DNA from: CAYJLC01 sp044426345
Lineage (GTDB): Bacteria; Bacillota; Clostridia; Oscillospirales; Butyricicoccaceae
Assembly: GCA_044426345.1 (NCBI GenBank)
Contig: JAWXUP010000025.1
Coordinates: 1 to 31,918, forward strand
Direction: 5' to 3'
Length of the DNA: 31,918 nt
Shown: piece by piece, positions 1-6,215 of the stretch
Numbering within the stretch: position 1 is the stretch's first letter
How the letters are laid out: each line of letters opens with the position of its first letter
Translations under genes and position numbers: made by a program
The notes under the pieces: model-generated
Databases searched by the model: none
Told to the model about the DNA's origin: nothing
What the model saw: the letters and a program-made list of their open reading frames with translations, nothing else

Positions 1-120
1 TAGGGTTTTTTGGGTTTCGGAAATAACCCATCGGTTTCTTTGGGTTTTTCATTTAACCCATCGGTTTCTTTGGGTTTTTCATTTAACCCATCGGTTTCTT
101 TGGGTTTTTCATTTAACCCA
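1..120. repeat. 30-bp tandem repeats with internal dyad (iteron-like)
   Basis: Three perfect 30-bp units occupy 31-120, and a diverged unit occupies 1-30. Each carries the perfect inverted repeat TGGGTT-N8-AACCCA, at 11-30, 41-60, 71-90 and 101-120, exactly 30 bp apart. The diverged unit has a different spacer (TCGGAAAT) but keeps both arms. The units lie inside the initiator coding sequence and encode ETDGLNEKPK repeats. Dyads spaced about three helical turns apart inside an initiator gene are typical of iterons, so this is a candidate replication origin. The origin function is inferred. Confidence 0.8.
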
Positions 121-389
121 TCGGTTTCAGATTTTAATTGATTAGGTCTGCCACCTTTTGAACCGTTTTCTCTATTTCTATCGCACTTTTGTTGATACTT
201 TTTATAATCTCTGTCCATCTGCTTTTTGATAAAACTAAATGCCATCTTTGTCATACCCGATAGTTCAATTTCTGCTTGATTTGATGCGTATTCGAATATA
301 GCTGTTAGTAAAATTCCTCGTTCTTCGTTGTTTAATAATTGCACATGTTCGTAATAGTCCATATACAAAACAAAACTTTTTTGCTCCAT
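1..389 (-). CDS. Replication initiator (DUF6291-type), N-terminal part
   Basis: This is the 5' part of a phage replication initiator (replisome organiser-like) gene; the 3' part is at the other end of the window. The ATG at 389 follows an AGGTG ribosome site. Residues 1-70 (start MEQKSFVLYMDYYEHVQLL; later GMTKMAFSFIKKQMDRD) have the pattern of DUF6291 proteins, which precede terminase modules in many Firmicute phages and are thought to bind the origin and recruit host helicase. Residues from about 78 are a KGGRPN turn followed by a linker of ten-residue repeats (ETDGLNEKPK). The frame is open through base 1 and matches the frame at 31918. It is the second gene after the 616-588 promoter, 7 bp behind the XRE gene. 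The initiator role is inferred from family and position. Confidence 0.8.
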   Translation of the reverse strand, partial: MEQKSFVLYMDYYEHVQLLNNEERGILLTAIFEYASNQAEIELSGMTKMAFSFIKKQMDRDYKKYQQKCDRNRENGSKGGRPNQLKSETDGLNEKPKETDGLNEKPKETDGLNEKPKETDGLFPKPKKP

Positions 390-396
390 GATTCAC

Positions 397-558
397 CTAC
401 TTACTTTCTAGCACTTTTTTTAATTTTGCTTGATTTTCTTCGGTAGGTGTAGTTACTCCACGTTCCCAATTTTGATAAGATGTTAATGACACTCCAACAA
501 ATACAGCTACTTGCGTTTGCGTTAAGCCTCTTTCAATTCTGTTCTTTTTTAAATTCAT
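397..558 (-). CDS. Small XRE-family HTH regulator (53 aa)
   Basis: This short helix-turn-helix protein begins MNLKKNRIERGLTQTQVAVF. It has the usual Cro/XRE layout: RxxxGLTQxxVA, then the recognition helix VSLTSYQNWERG at about residues 23-34, and a short basic tail. At 53 residues it is a minimal, Cro-like protein with no oligomerisation or peptidase domain. The ATG at 558 follows AAAGGAG. It is the first gene after the consensus promoter at 616-588, whose -35 overlaps a dyad, so autoregulation of this promoter and of the downstream initiator gene is the simplest idea. No divergent partner repressor and no integrase are present, so a lysogeny switch is not supported. Confidence 0.85.
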   Translation of the reverse strand: MNLKKNRIERGLTQTQVAVFVGVSLTSYQNWERGVTTPTEENQAKLKKVLESK

Positions 559-587
559 TCTAAATCTCCTTTCTTCAATGTAATTAT

Positions 588-616
588 ATTATACTTGTTG
601 TTGTTATCATTGTCAA
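588..616 (-). promoter_or_regulatory. Consensus sigma-A promoter for XRE/initiator genes
   Basis: On the minus strand there is a perfect TTGACA (616-611), a 17-bp spacer and a perfect TATAAT (593-588). The XRE ribosome site begins about 20 bp downstream. It lies just after the terminator at 651-618, so it starts a new transcription unit covering the XRE and replication initiator genes. Confidence 0.85.
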
Positions 617-618
617 CA
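602..618. promoter_or_regulatory. Operator-like dyad over the -35 box
   Basis: The 17-bp sequence TGTTATCATTGTCAACA reads as an imperfect palindrome TGTT-NN-CA-N-TG-NN-AACA centred on position 610. It covers the -35 hexamer of the promoter. Its size and position suit a small Cro-like HTH dimer, with the adjacent 53-aa XRE protein as the obvious candidate. Binding is inferred. Confidence 0.5.
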
Positions 619-651
619 AAAAAGTGCCAGTAGATTCAACCCCATTGACAC
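618..651 (-). terminator. Rho-independent terminator ending the early operon
   Basis: On the minus strand GTGTCA pairs with TGGCAC (651-646 with 629-624). After one mismatch four weaker pairs extend the stem, and a run of six T follows (623-618). It lies between the LysM gene stop (680) and the XRE promoter. Confidence 0.65.
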
Positions 652-679
652 GATTTGAAACGATAAAAATCAATGCTGT

Positions 680-982
680 TTACCGATTCGGCACAATCAA
701 ATAATTTCCGCTAACAATCCTATCTGACTTCAACCCATTAACCCGAATTATTTCGTCCACCATCAAATCAATATTTTTATCAGTTTTTTCAGTGCAAATC
801 GCACGGGATATGCTCCAAAGCGTATCGCCATACTCCACCTCGATTGACGTGTACGTGGTCGGGATTTGGTCGGGTTGTTCTTGGTCTGGTTGTTCTTGGT
901 TTGGTTGGGTTAGTAGTCCAGTTGTTAGAAATATCAGCATTGTGCCAAGTGCGATTGTTAGTTTTCGTTTTTGATTGTTCAT
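680..982 (-). CDS. Membrane-anchored LysM protein, YneA-like
   Basis: This 100-aa protein has a basic N-terminus (MNNQKRK), one hydrophobic segment at about residues 8-25, a short Q/P/D-rich linker made of near repeats (QEQPDQEQPDQ) and a C-terminal LysM domain at about 47-98 (YGDTLWSISR ... SGNYLIVPNR). The size and order match the YneA family of SOS-induced cell-division inhibitors of Bacilli and Clostridia: short N-terminal membrane anchor plus LysM facing peptidoglycan. The ATG at 982 follows AAAGGGAAACTAAA. It is the last gene of the early operon. A host-division block by the phage is inferred; a plain wall-binding protein is the alternative. Confidence 0.75.
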   Translation of the reverse strand: MNNQKRKLTIALGTMLIFLTTGLLTQPNQEQPDQEQPDQIPTTYTSIEVEYGDTLWSISRAICTEKTDKNIDLMVDEIIRVNGLKSDRIVSGNYLIVPNR

Positions 983-1025
983 TTTAGTTTCCCTTTCTAT
1001 AAATCAAATATTGTCATTTGTCCAT

Positions 1026-1364
1026 CTAACTGAGAGGTTTCCAAACTCCCATTTGTTCGATAATATGTACTGTTTCCCACATAAGACTACTTCTTGTCTC
1101 TGAATTTTCATCTGCGCCTTTTTGTTTACCTGCAATGCTAAAATCTTGGCACGGACTTCCGTGTATTAGAAAGTCTGGCTTTAGATTGTAATTAACAACT
1201 GATTGCGTTTTATGTTTTAATTCTTTTTCAAACATAGCGTTGTATGATCTAACTGCTTTTTCGTCTATTTCAACATAATCAATTGACCTAACTGGTACAC
1301 CGATATTTCTTAATGCGCATCTAGGTGCACCAATTCCACCAAACAATTCTAATATCTGTATCAT
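1026..1364 (-). pseudogene. Truncated C5-cytosine DNA methyltransferase
   Basis: The 112 residues are clearly the N-terminal part of a C5-cytosine methyltransferase. The SAM motif LELFGGIGAPR is at 5-15, motif II VEID at 31-34 and the catalytic loop GSPCQDFSIAGKQKG (nucleophile Cys72) at 69-83, with SSLMWETVHIIEQMGVWKP after it. Translation stops two codons after WKP, where the family continues with the ENV motif, target-recognition domain and motifs VIII-X; family members are usually 300 aa or more. None of that missing part occurs elsewhere in the window. The ATG overlaps the ERCC4 gene stop (ATGA). Methylation activity is unlikely; a retained SAM- or DNA-binding role cannot be excluded. 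Confidence 0.8.
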
Positions 1365-1840
1365 GTGTCTTTATTCCTTTCCAACAAATCCAATATAACC
1401 CGACCAGTATCATCAATCTTGCAAAATTCAAACCGACACCCATACATTCGCTGCAAACTCAACATATTTTTTAGCAGTTTGTTTCCGTCTGTATTGCAAT
1501 AACTACTTTTCCATGCCACCACGTCACGAATTCGCCCCATTCCTTGGCTGTTTTCGCAAATAAAGATTAATTGTATGCCTAGCGACTTTGCAAGCCTTAA
1601 TTCACGTTTAAATCGTTTCGAATCGTTCGTGAGAATGTTCATTGCTAATTCGTCAAATTCTAATTTATGATCAATGGATAAAAAAGGGTTCAAATCGCTC
1701 ATGTAATCGCCGACCTGCAACTTTTGAATCTTGTAGTCGATTTTGTTCGTGTCAAAATAGTTTTTGATATTTCGGTTTAATTTTACTGTTTTGGTTGTTT
1801 CTTTTTGAAATTGTTTTTCCCTGCTATCGACTAATATCAT
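1361..1840 (-). CDS. ERCC4-domain nuclease (XPF/Mus81-like)
   Basis: This 159-aa protein is a stand-alone ERCC4 nuclease fold: LVDSRE at 3-8, VGDYM at 43-47, the metal-binding core IDHKLEFDE (GDRKxxxD/ERKxxxD type, with DHK in place of ERK) at 56-64, and RFKRELRLA at 76-84. Phage members of this family probably cut branched DNA during replication or recombination. The start is fixed because an in-frame TAG lies directly before the ATG at 1840. No good ribosome site is present; the region upstream is instead a predicted folded RNA (1940-1855) whose stem covers the only GGA. Its stop overlaps the truncated methyltransferase start. Confidence 0.85.
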   Translation of the reverse strand: MILVDSREKQFQKETTKTVKLNRNIKNYFDTNKIDYKIQKLQVGDYMSDLNPFLSIDHKLEFDELAMNILTNDSKRFKRELRLAKSLGIQLIFICENSQGMGRIRDVVAWKSSYCNTDGNKLLKNMLSLQRMYGCRFEFCKIDDTGRVILDLLERNKDT

Positions 1841-1854
1841 CTAATTAAATTTAT

Positions 1855-1940
1855 CCAAACAAGGCAAGCTTTTTTGTTTGTGAAACAGTTGGTAAACTAT
1901 GCGTGACGCTTTGTTAATAGTTACTACTTGCCTTGTTCGG
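1855..1940 (-). ncRNA. Predicted three-way-junction RNA element
   Basis: The 112-bp gap between DUF1351 and ERCC4 genes folds on the minus strand into a closed structure. Stem 1 pairs 1940-1927 with 1868-1855 (14 bp, one G-U). Stem 2 pairs 1924-1917 with 1900-1892 (8 bp, one bulged U) and has a small inner GCG-UCA-CGC hairpin at 1909-1901. Stem 3 is UGUUU-CAC-AAACA at 1887-1875. A strong AAAGGAG (1949-1943) lies just 5' of the structure with no start codon at the right distance, and stem 1 ends 14 nt before the ERCC4 ATG. It may be a leader controlling ERCC4 translation, a small RNA, or the remnant of a deleted gene. Function is unknown. Confidence 0.5.
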
Positions 1941-1951
1941 AATCTCCTTTC

Positions 1952-3199
1952 TTAATTATTATCTTTAGTTGATTTATAGGAATAACCTTTCAACTTCAAA
2001 TGTTCAGCCAACTCAAACAATTCCGTCTTAGTCAAATTAAGCACAAACATAGTATAAGTTTGATTTGCTTCTTTTTCAATTCGAATCTTCTCTGCTACTT
2101 CCTTGGCGATTCGCTCGACTTCTTCTTGCTCGATTCGTCTTGCTTCTGCTTTTTCAGCTTCAATTCTATCCATTTCAGCACGTTCTTCTTCCAACTCTTT
2201 TTGCATACGTTCAAATTCAATTTGTGCCAATCTATCTGCTTCTTTTTGTTTAGCTTGTTCTACTCGTTCTGCTTCAATTCGGATTGCTTCGTCTTTTTCA
2301 AATTGTGCTTTCTGTTCAGCAAGAAGTCTGTCACGTTCGATTTTTTCAATAGCTTCACGCTCTAACCTTGCTTGCTCTTGTTTAGCTTCTTCGATTAATC
2401 GTTCTTGCTCACGTTTGATTCGTTCAGCTTCGATTACTTTTTGACGTTCAGCTTCTAACTTTTCTTTCTCTATCATTTCTCTAGCGATTCGCTCTGCTTC
2501 TGCCTTGATACGTCTTTCTTCTTCTTCTTTCGCTTTGATTAATTCAGCTGCTGCACGTTCCTTTGCTATAATTTCTCGTTTCTGCTCTTCTAGGAGTGTA
2601 ATAGTTTTGAACGCTCTGCCCAAATCCTTGTTGGCTTTGTAATCTTCTAAGGCTTTCCATGCAAATTCCGACCCAGTATCTCCAAGTGTTTTTACGTCTG
2701 TTCCAATTTTCGTAACATAATTATCTATGTCTAATTTGTACTGCTTGATTGTGTATGATACATTTAACATTTTTTCGTCAAACACGTCCATGAATACTGC
2801 GTACATTTCCAAACCTACCGATTTTGTTTGGAAATACTCAAATATCTTGTCTTTTTTCAGTGTTTTTCGCTTTGTGTCAAATTCTTCAATCTGCATCGCG
2901 ATAGGTCGAATCGTATCGTCAACCACTCGCTTCAATTCTTTACATTGATTATCGAATTCCTCGGCGGGTCTCATGTATGCTTTTTTTGTTTCGATTCGTT
3001 TCGAATCAATCATGTTGGATAGCTTTCTAAGTTTAGCAGCATCTTCTTTTGCCATGATAAAATTATCCTCGGAATACACCAGGTCGGCATATTCTGAAAC
3101 TTTTACTTTTAATTCTTCTCTTACTTGTTCGAAATTCCCAGTAAAGAAGCCTACTTTTTGTTCTAAAACGATTTGTAATTCTTGTTTTTCTGTTGACAT
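1952..3199 (-). CDS. DUF1351 protein with long coiled coil
   Basis: This 415-aa protein has an N-terminal DUF1351-type region at about 1-190 (FTGNFEQVREELKVKVSEYA; MAKEDAAKLRKLSNMIDSKR; AYMRPAEEFDNQCKELK). A long E/K/R/A-rich coiled coil follows at about 205-380, and the tail (ELFELAEHLKLKGYSYKS) resembles a small helical domain. DUF1351 genes lie in recombination modules of Firmicute phages beside RecE/YqaJ nucleases and annealing proteins, but their biochemical role is unknown. The ATG at 3199 has GAGGAG seven bases upstream, inside the end of the preceding gene, so translation is probably coupled. The coiled-coil part is unusually long and suggests a filamentous or scaffold role. Confidence 0.8.
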   Translation of the reverse strand: MSTEKQELQIVLEQKVGFFTGNFEQVREELKVKVSEYADLVYSEDNFIMAKEDAAKLRKLSNMIDSKRIETKKAYMRPAEEFDNQCKELKRVVDDTIRPIAMQIEEFDTKRKTLKKDKIFEYFQTKSVGLEMYAVFMDVFDEKMLNVSYTIKQYKLDIDNYVTKIGTDVKTLGDTGSEFAWKALEDYKANKDLGRAFKTITLLEEQKREIIAKERAAAELIKAKEEEERRIKAEAERIAREMIEKEKLEAERQKVIEAERIKREQERLIEEAKQEQARLEREAIEKIERDRLLAEQKAQFEKDEAIRIEAERVEQAKQKEADRLAQIEFERMQKELEEERAEMDRIEAEKAEARRIEQEEVERIAKEVAEKIRIEKEANQTYTMFVLNLTKTELFELAEHLKLKGYSYKSTKDNN

Positions 3200-3202
3200 A
3201 AT

Positions 3203-3718
3203 TTAACTCTCCTCTTCCTTTCTTGATTCCATTCTTTCTTTCTCTATTTTCATGCAACTAACACATAGAAATCTACCACAGTTTCGTTTGCCGATGTCTG
3301 CCATTTCTTTAGCAGATTTAGTACCCATCGCTACGATTTCAGCCTTACAATCTTCGCAATAGAACTTTTCTAAGTTAGGCTTTTTATTCTTGATTCTGAC
3401 TGCATCTACAACATCACCAAATGCCTTTGCCTTCTGTACACCTACAACAAATGCAAGACCAACCCAATCATCAATGTATGGTGTATTATGCACCTTAGAA
3501 ATCATCTTACAATTTGCATTGTTCAGAACCATAGGTTTTTCGTTCTCTTTGAAATGTGCTACTGTACATGTTTCTTTTTTGCTACTAGATGGATTGTACA
3601 CCTCTTCTTGACCAACTCTTGCTATGGTCAATGTTTTTTCTTCGTTCGGTTGGAATGAATACGCACCCATGTAATCTGGATTGTTTAATTTTTTCCAGTG
3701 TGTTTTTTCTACTGACAT
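3203..3718 (-). CDS. Recombination-module protein with C-terminal zinc ribbon
   Basis: This 171-aa protein has no secure name. It begins MSVEKTHWKKLNNPDYMGAY and contains CTVAHFKENEKPMVLNNANC at 51-70 and YIDDWVG at 81-87, a pattern I associate with a conserved phage family next to DUF1351 and RecE-like nucleases. The C-terminal third is a probable zinc ribbon with cysteines at 121, 124, 147, 152 and 155, followed by a charged tail. The ATG at 3718 follows GGGGGAATAAATT. It lies between the exonuclease and DUF1351 genes, where a RecT/Erf-type annealing protein or SSB would normally sit, and may fill that role. This is inferred from position. Confidence 0.6.
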   Translation of the reverse strand: MSVEKTHWKKLNNPDYMGAYSFQPNEEKTLTIARVGQEEVYNPSSSKKETCTVAHFKENEKPMVLNNANCKMISKVHNTPYIDDWVGLAFVVGVQKAKAFGDVVDAVRIKNKKPNLEKFYCEDCKAEIVAMGTKSAKEMADIGKRNCGRFLCVSCMKIEKERMESRKEEES

Positions 3719-3730
3719 AATTTATTCCCC

Positions 3731-4498
3731 CTATTCTCCAAATAATGTTGTTTCTACGGACAATTCGCCCTCATATCCGTACCAATTACCACTCACTTTG
3801 CACTCATGATAAATTGAAATATACTCTCTGAATTTGTCATAACCTTGTTCAATAAATCCAGTGTCACACATGTAAACCCGAACTGCATAAGGTGGTTTCT
3901 TTTCTTGTGCGACAAAAGCAAATCCAAAGTTTTCAAATTCACATTGCATCAATCCCTCGCAGTACATACCTGCTTGCAAATCGTATCCGTACCTTCTTGC
4001 ATCACGTTCAAAATGTCCGTCCTGGCACGATTGTGCTGACTTGTAATCTACTAATACGTTTAGTTCATCGTTGATCACGTCAGGTCTACACTTGCAAGAT
4101 TCATTTGTGTCTGTGTCTGTCCAAAAGAAACTTTGTTCGATTCGACCGGTTAAAAGTTTTCTCGCTGTTGGATGCGCTGTGATAGCTAAATCCATTTGCT
4201 TGATTTCTTCAAATTGTGTTTCATCAATTATTTCTTTGTTTTCGTTGTTATCCATAAATACTGCTTTTTGTTCTTTACCGATTGTTGTTCGCAAATTGTA
4301 TTTAGGCATAATCGCGAACTCATCGAAAAATGTTGATTTTTCTAAAATCCATTTGTGTGCAGCACGACCAAATGCAAACGATGCTGTATCTTCTTTCTGA
4401 TTGTCTTGTTCCCACTTAAAATGCAATGGACTGGTACCAATTGTGTTTAATCTTGATTTACTGATTGCAGAATGTGAGTGGTATTCTTTATTTGTCAT
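3731..4498 (-). CDS. RecE/YqaJ-like PD-(D/E)XK exonuclease
   Basis: This 255-aa protein is a RecE-like (exonuclease VIII) nuclease that resects double-stranded DNA for phage recombination. Visible motifs are HSAISKSRL near the N-terminus, FAFGRAAHKWIL at 41-52 (motif G-x-x-xH), IEQSFFW at 120-126, the catalytic CRPDVI (Asp140) with LVDYKSA (Asp151, Lys153) at 149-155, and YDLQAGMYC at 172-180. I chose the ATG at 4498 because AGGTG lies seven bases upstream; a GTG three codons earlier falls on that site. It overlaps the 86-aa gene by 11 bp. No RecT-type partner is recognisable beside it. Confidence 0.85.
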   Translation of the reverse strand: MTNKEYHSHSAISKSRLNTIGTSPLHFKWEQDNQKEDTASFAFGRAAHKWILEKSTFFDEFAIMPKYNLRTTIGKEQKAVFMDNNENKEIIDETQFEEIKQMDLAITAHPTARKLLTGRIEQSFFWTDTDTNESCKCRPDVINDELNVLVDYKSAQSCQDGHFERDARRYGYDLQAGMYCEGLMQCEFENFGFAFVAQEKKPPYAVRVYMCDTGFIEQGYDKFREYISIYHECKVSGNWYGYEGELSVETTLFGE

Positions 4499-4748
4499 GG
4501 CTCGCACCTACTTCCTCAATTGCTATAATTCTAACATTGTTGAAATATGTATAGATTTCGTTATATCCATTAGGAAGTCGACAATTGTCTGTTTCGTAAT
4601 TTTCAAAAGTCTCCTTGAACAGTTCTTCGCTAAGTTGAACGCATCCACTTGAACCAATTGCGTATACTCCAGTGAGTTCAGTTTCTTTCATAACTTTTTT
4701 GCACAGTCCAGTTAGTTGCATTAATTTAATTCCGTTTAATTTTTTCAT
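4488..4748 (-). CDS. Hypothetical early protein (86 aa)
   Basis: I do not recognise this gene. It encodes 86 residues beginning MKKLNGIKLMQLTGLCKKVM, with no membrane segment and an acidic C-terminal half (YFNNVRIIAIEEVGA). The ATG at 4748 was chosen because AAGGAGA lies about 12 bases upstream and the promoter at 4820-4792 lies just before that; an earlier in-frame start would be inside the promoter. It is the first gene of the recombination transcription unit and overlaps the RecE-like gene by 11 bp, so co-translation is likely. Confidence 0.65.
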   Translation of the reverse strand: MKKLNGIKLMQLTGLCKKVMKETELTGVYAIGSSGCVQLSEELFKETFENYETDNCRLPNGYNEIYTYFNNVRIIAIEEVGASHDK

Positions 4749-4791
4749 TTCTTTTCTTTTTCTCCTTATATTGTTTTTATTTGACTTCATA

Positions 4792-4820
4792 AGTATAGCA
4801 TACTGACGTGCGTAATGCAA
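4792..4820 (-). promoter_or_regulatory. Early promoter with extended -10 (copy 2)
   Basis: The minus strand has TTGCAT (4820-4815), a 17-bp spacer ending in TATGC, and TATACT (4797-4792), an extended -10. It matches the promoter at 6244-6216 in the pattern TTGCAWTAC-N8-GTATGCTATAMT. It lies directly behind the stop of the 134-aa gene and serves the recombination genes. Confidence 0.75.
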
Positions 4821-4826
4821 TAGTTT

Positions 4827-5231
4827 TTAATTAGTTTCTACATAAGTTTCAGCTAATTCGATTGTACTTTTCATTACTTCGCGAATCTGCTCACTTCTTA
4901 ATATTCCAAGTTTTTTGCAAGCCTTGTTGTAATCTTTAACAAATCCACTTTTGTATTTAAAATTGATAGAACTCATGTTATTTCTGTCAAAAGTCCGTTG
5001 CGGTGTATATTTGTTCGTTGTTTCGTAATGAGACGAAAACTCCAACTCGTTCTCGTTTCCTTTCTTGTCAATTTCTATAACTTTATGATTAAACTTTCCT
5101 GCCCTAGCTGTAATTATGTCGTACACATCTTGAATTGCTCCAACTCTGTTTTTATCAATATTGAAGTGATCTGCAACCTCTTTTAATGTCATTGGAAGCG
5201 TTGCATTGCCGTTAGTTATTATTTTATACAT
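4827..5231 (-). CDS. Early protein with predicted N-terminal helix-turn-helix (134 aa)
   Basis: The first 40 residues contain MTLKEVADHFNIDKNRVGA at 14-32, a good helix-turn-helix pattern. The middle is charged and the end (SEQIREVMKSTIELAETYVE) is helical. It is probably a DNA-binding protein of the early region, but I cannot name a family. The ATG at 5231 follows AAAGGAGTTAAATGA. It is the last gene of the transcription unit that starts at 6216; the second early promoter begins seven bases after its stop. It is a candidate regulator of the paired early promoters, inferred from position only. Confidence 0.65.
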   Translation of the reverse strand: MYKIITNGNATLPMTLKEVADHFNIDKNRVGAIQDVYDIITARAGKFNHKVIEIDKKGNENELEFSSHYETTNKYTPQRTFDRNNMSSINFKYKSGFVKDYNKACKKLGILRSEQIREVMKSTIELAETYVETN

Positions 5232-5246
5232 TCATTTAACTCCTTT

Positions 5247-5543
5247 CTAGTTTTCTTCGAAACGCTGATAATATGCATTTCCGTCTTGCTGTTGTATTAA
5301 TTCTTTTAACTCCGATTCTGTCAAATCGGGCATACCGTCAAACATATCATTGTTCCAATCATCTTCGTGCAGTTGTAAAAATTCTTCGTAGTTCTGACCG
5401 CCTTTTTCCATTCTAGCCATGTTGTAGCATTCGCGATTGATTATTCCTCTTGATTCTAGCTTATTAAATAAGTCCAAATAGCTATTAGCCGACTCTTTCC
5501 ATGTAGTTACTTTGCTTACGCTTATTCCGCTCCAATTGATCAT
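5247..5543 (-). CDS. Hypothetical early protein (98 aa)
   Basis: I do not recognise this gene. The 98-aa product is strongly acidic in its C-terminal half (LHEDDWNNDMFDGMPDLTE; then SELKELIQQQDGNAYYQRF) and has no membrane segment or Cys/His cluster. The ATG at 5543 follows GAGGGAATC, a clear ribosome site. It is third in the early operon. Small acidic early proteins of lytic phages often bind host enzymes, but nothing here shows a target. Confidence 0.65.
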   Translation of the reverse strand: MINWSGISVSKVTTWKESANSYLDLFNKLESRGIINRECYNMARMEKGGQNYEEFLQLHEDDWNNDMFDGMPDLTESELKELIQQQDGNAYYQRFEEN

Positions 5544-5604
5544 GATTCCCTCTTTTCTCGCCGTTATGCCGATACGTCAGCAGTTGTTATATGTTTTAAA
5601 AATC

Positions 5605-5835
5605 TTACAGTTCAATTACCCATTTGTTACCACTTTTCATTATAGCAACATTGACAAATTTATTAAATTCATTCATTTCAACCTTTATTTTTTCTACATC
5701 TTCCAATGAAATCATAAATTGTCCAAATACGAAAAATAATTCGTCACTTTCAATTTCGCTTTCTGTATAATAATCATCTAATACAACTAAGTTACGTACT
5801 GTTGTTGATTTGATCAATTTTTTTGTTATTCTCAT
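5605..5835 (-). CDS. Hypothetical early protein (76 aa)
   Basis: I do not recognise this gene. The product begins MRITKKLIKSTTVRNLVVLD, continues with a very acidic stretch (DDYYTESEIESDELFFVFG) and ends in KSGNKWVIEL, which suggests a small all-beta or alpha/beta fold. AAAGGAGATAATAAA precedes the ATG at 5835, a strong ribosome site. It is the second gene after the first early promoter, 23 bp behind the 100-aa gene. A 61-bp non-coding gap follows it, with no hairpin seen. Confidence 0.65.
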   Translation of the reverse strand: MRITKKLIKSTTVRNLVVLDDYYTESEIESDELFFVFGQFMISLEDVEKIKVEMNEFNKFVNVAIMKSGNKWVIEL

Positions 5836-5858
5836 TTTATTATCTCCTTTAATTTGTG

Positions 5859-6161
5859 TTAGTTTGTGATTATGCCTTCTTCGTTTGCGTCTTCGAAAAC
5901 TCCGATTCTGCTTGTAACACCTGTAATAAAATGTGGTGCTGTAATTTCTGTATATCTATTTTCAAATTCTTCTAAATTTCCCATAAATACACAAGTTCTT
6001 GCTTTGTGAAATCCGCCCCAATTATCGTAGAGTACTTCGTTTTCATTTGCAAATTTGTTAATTAATCTTTTAAGTGCCAATTTTGTTCCGATTGTTTCTA
6101 CTTCTTTTGCAAATCCTTCTGTGCAATATTGTCCGCTTTCTACGTATACTGTTACTTTCAT
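5859..6161 (-). CDS. First-expressed early protein (100 aa), unknown
   Basis: This is the first gene after the strong promoter at 6244-6216. The product begins MKVTVYVESGQYCTEGFAKE and contains KLALKRLINKFANENEVLYD; there is no recognisable family. I chose the ATG at 6161, five bases after AGGTGG; the in-frame GTG three codons earlier is part of that ribosome site. Its place as the likely first transcribed gene makes host take-over or anti-defence a reasonable guess, but the sequence gives no direct evidence. Confidence 0.65.
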   Translation of the reverse strand: MKVTVYVESGQYCTEGFAKEVETIGTKLALKRLINKFANENEVLYDNWGGFHKARTCVFMGNLEEFENRYTEITAPHFITGVTSRIGVFEDANEEGIITN

Positions 6162-6215
6162 ATTATCCACCTTTTTCCTTTTTTGTTTGTGTTGTTTGTG
6201 TTTTGCTTATAACTT

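Noticed and set aside
1..120. Possible CRISPR array (30-bp repeats)
   Set aside because: The units are directly adjacent with no spacers and are in frame within a coding sequence.
1855..1940. tRNA-like gene on either strand
   Set aside because: A GTTCG-like T-loop string is present on the plus strand but no matching arms; the closing stem of 14 bp does not fit a tRNA acceptor.
2000..2444. Plus-strand ORFs opposite the DUF1351 coiled coil
   Set aside because: Low-complexity Ser/Phe/Leu translations that mirror the E/K-rich coiled coil, with no ribosome sites.
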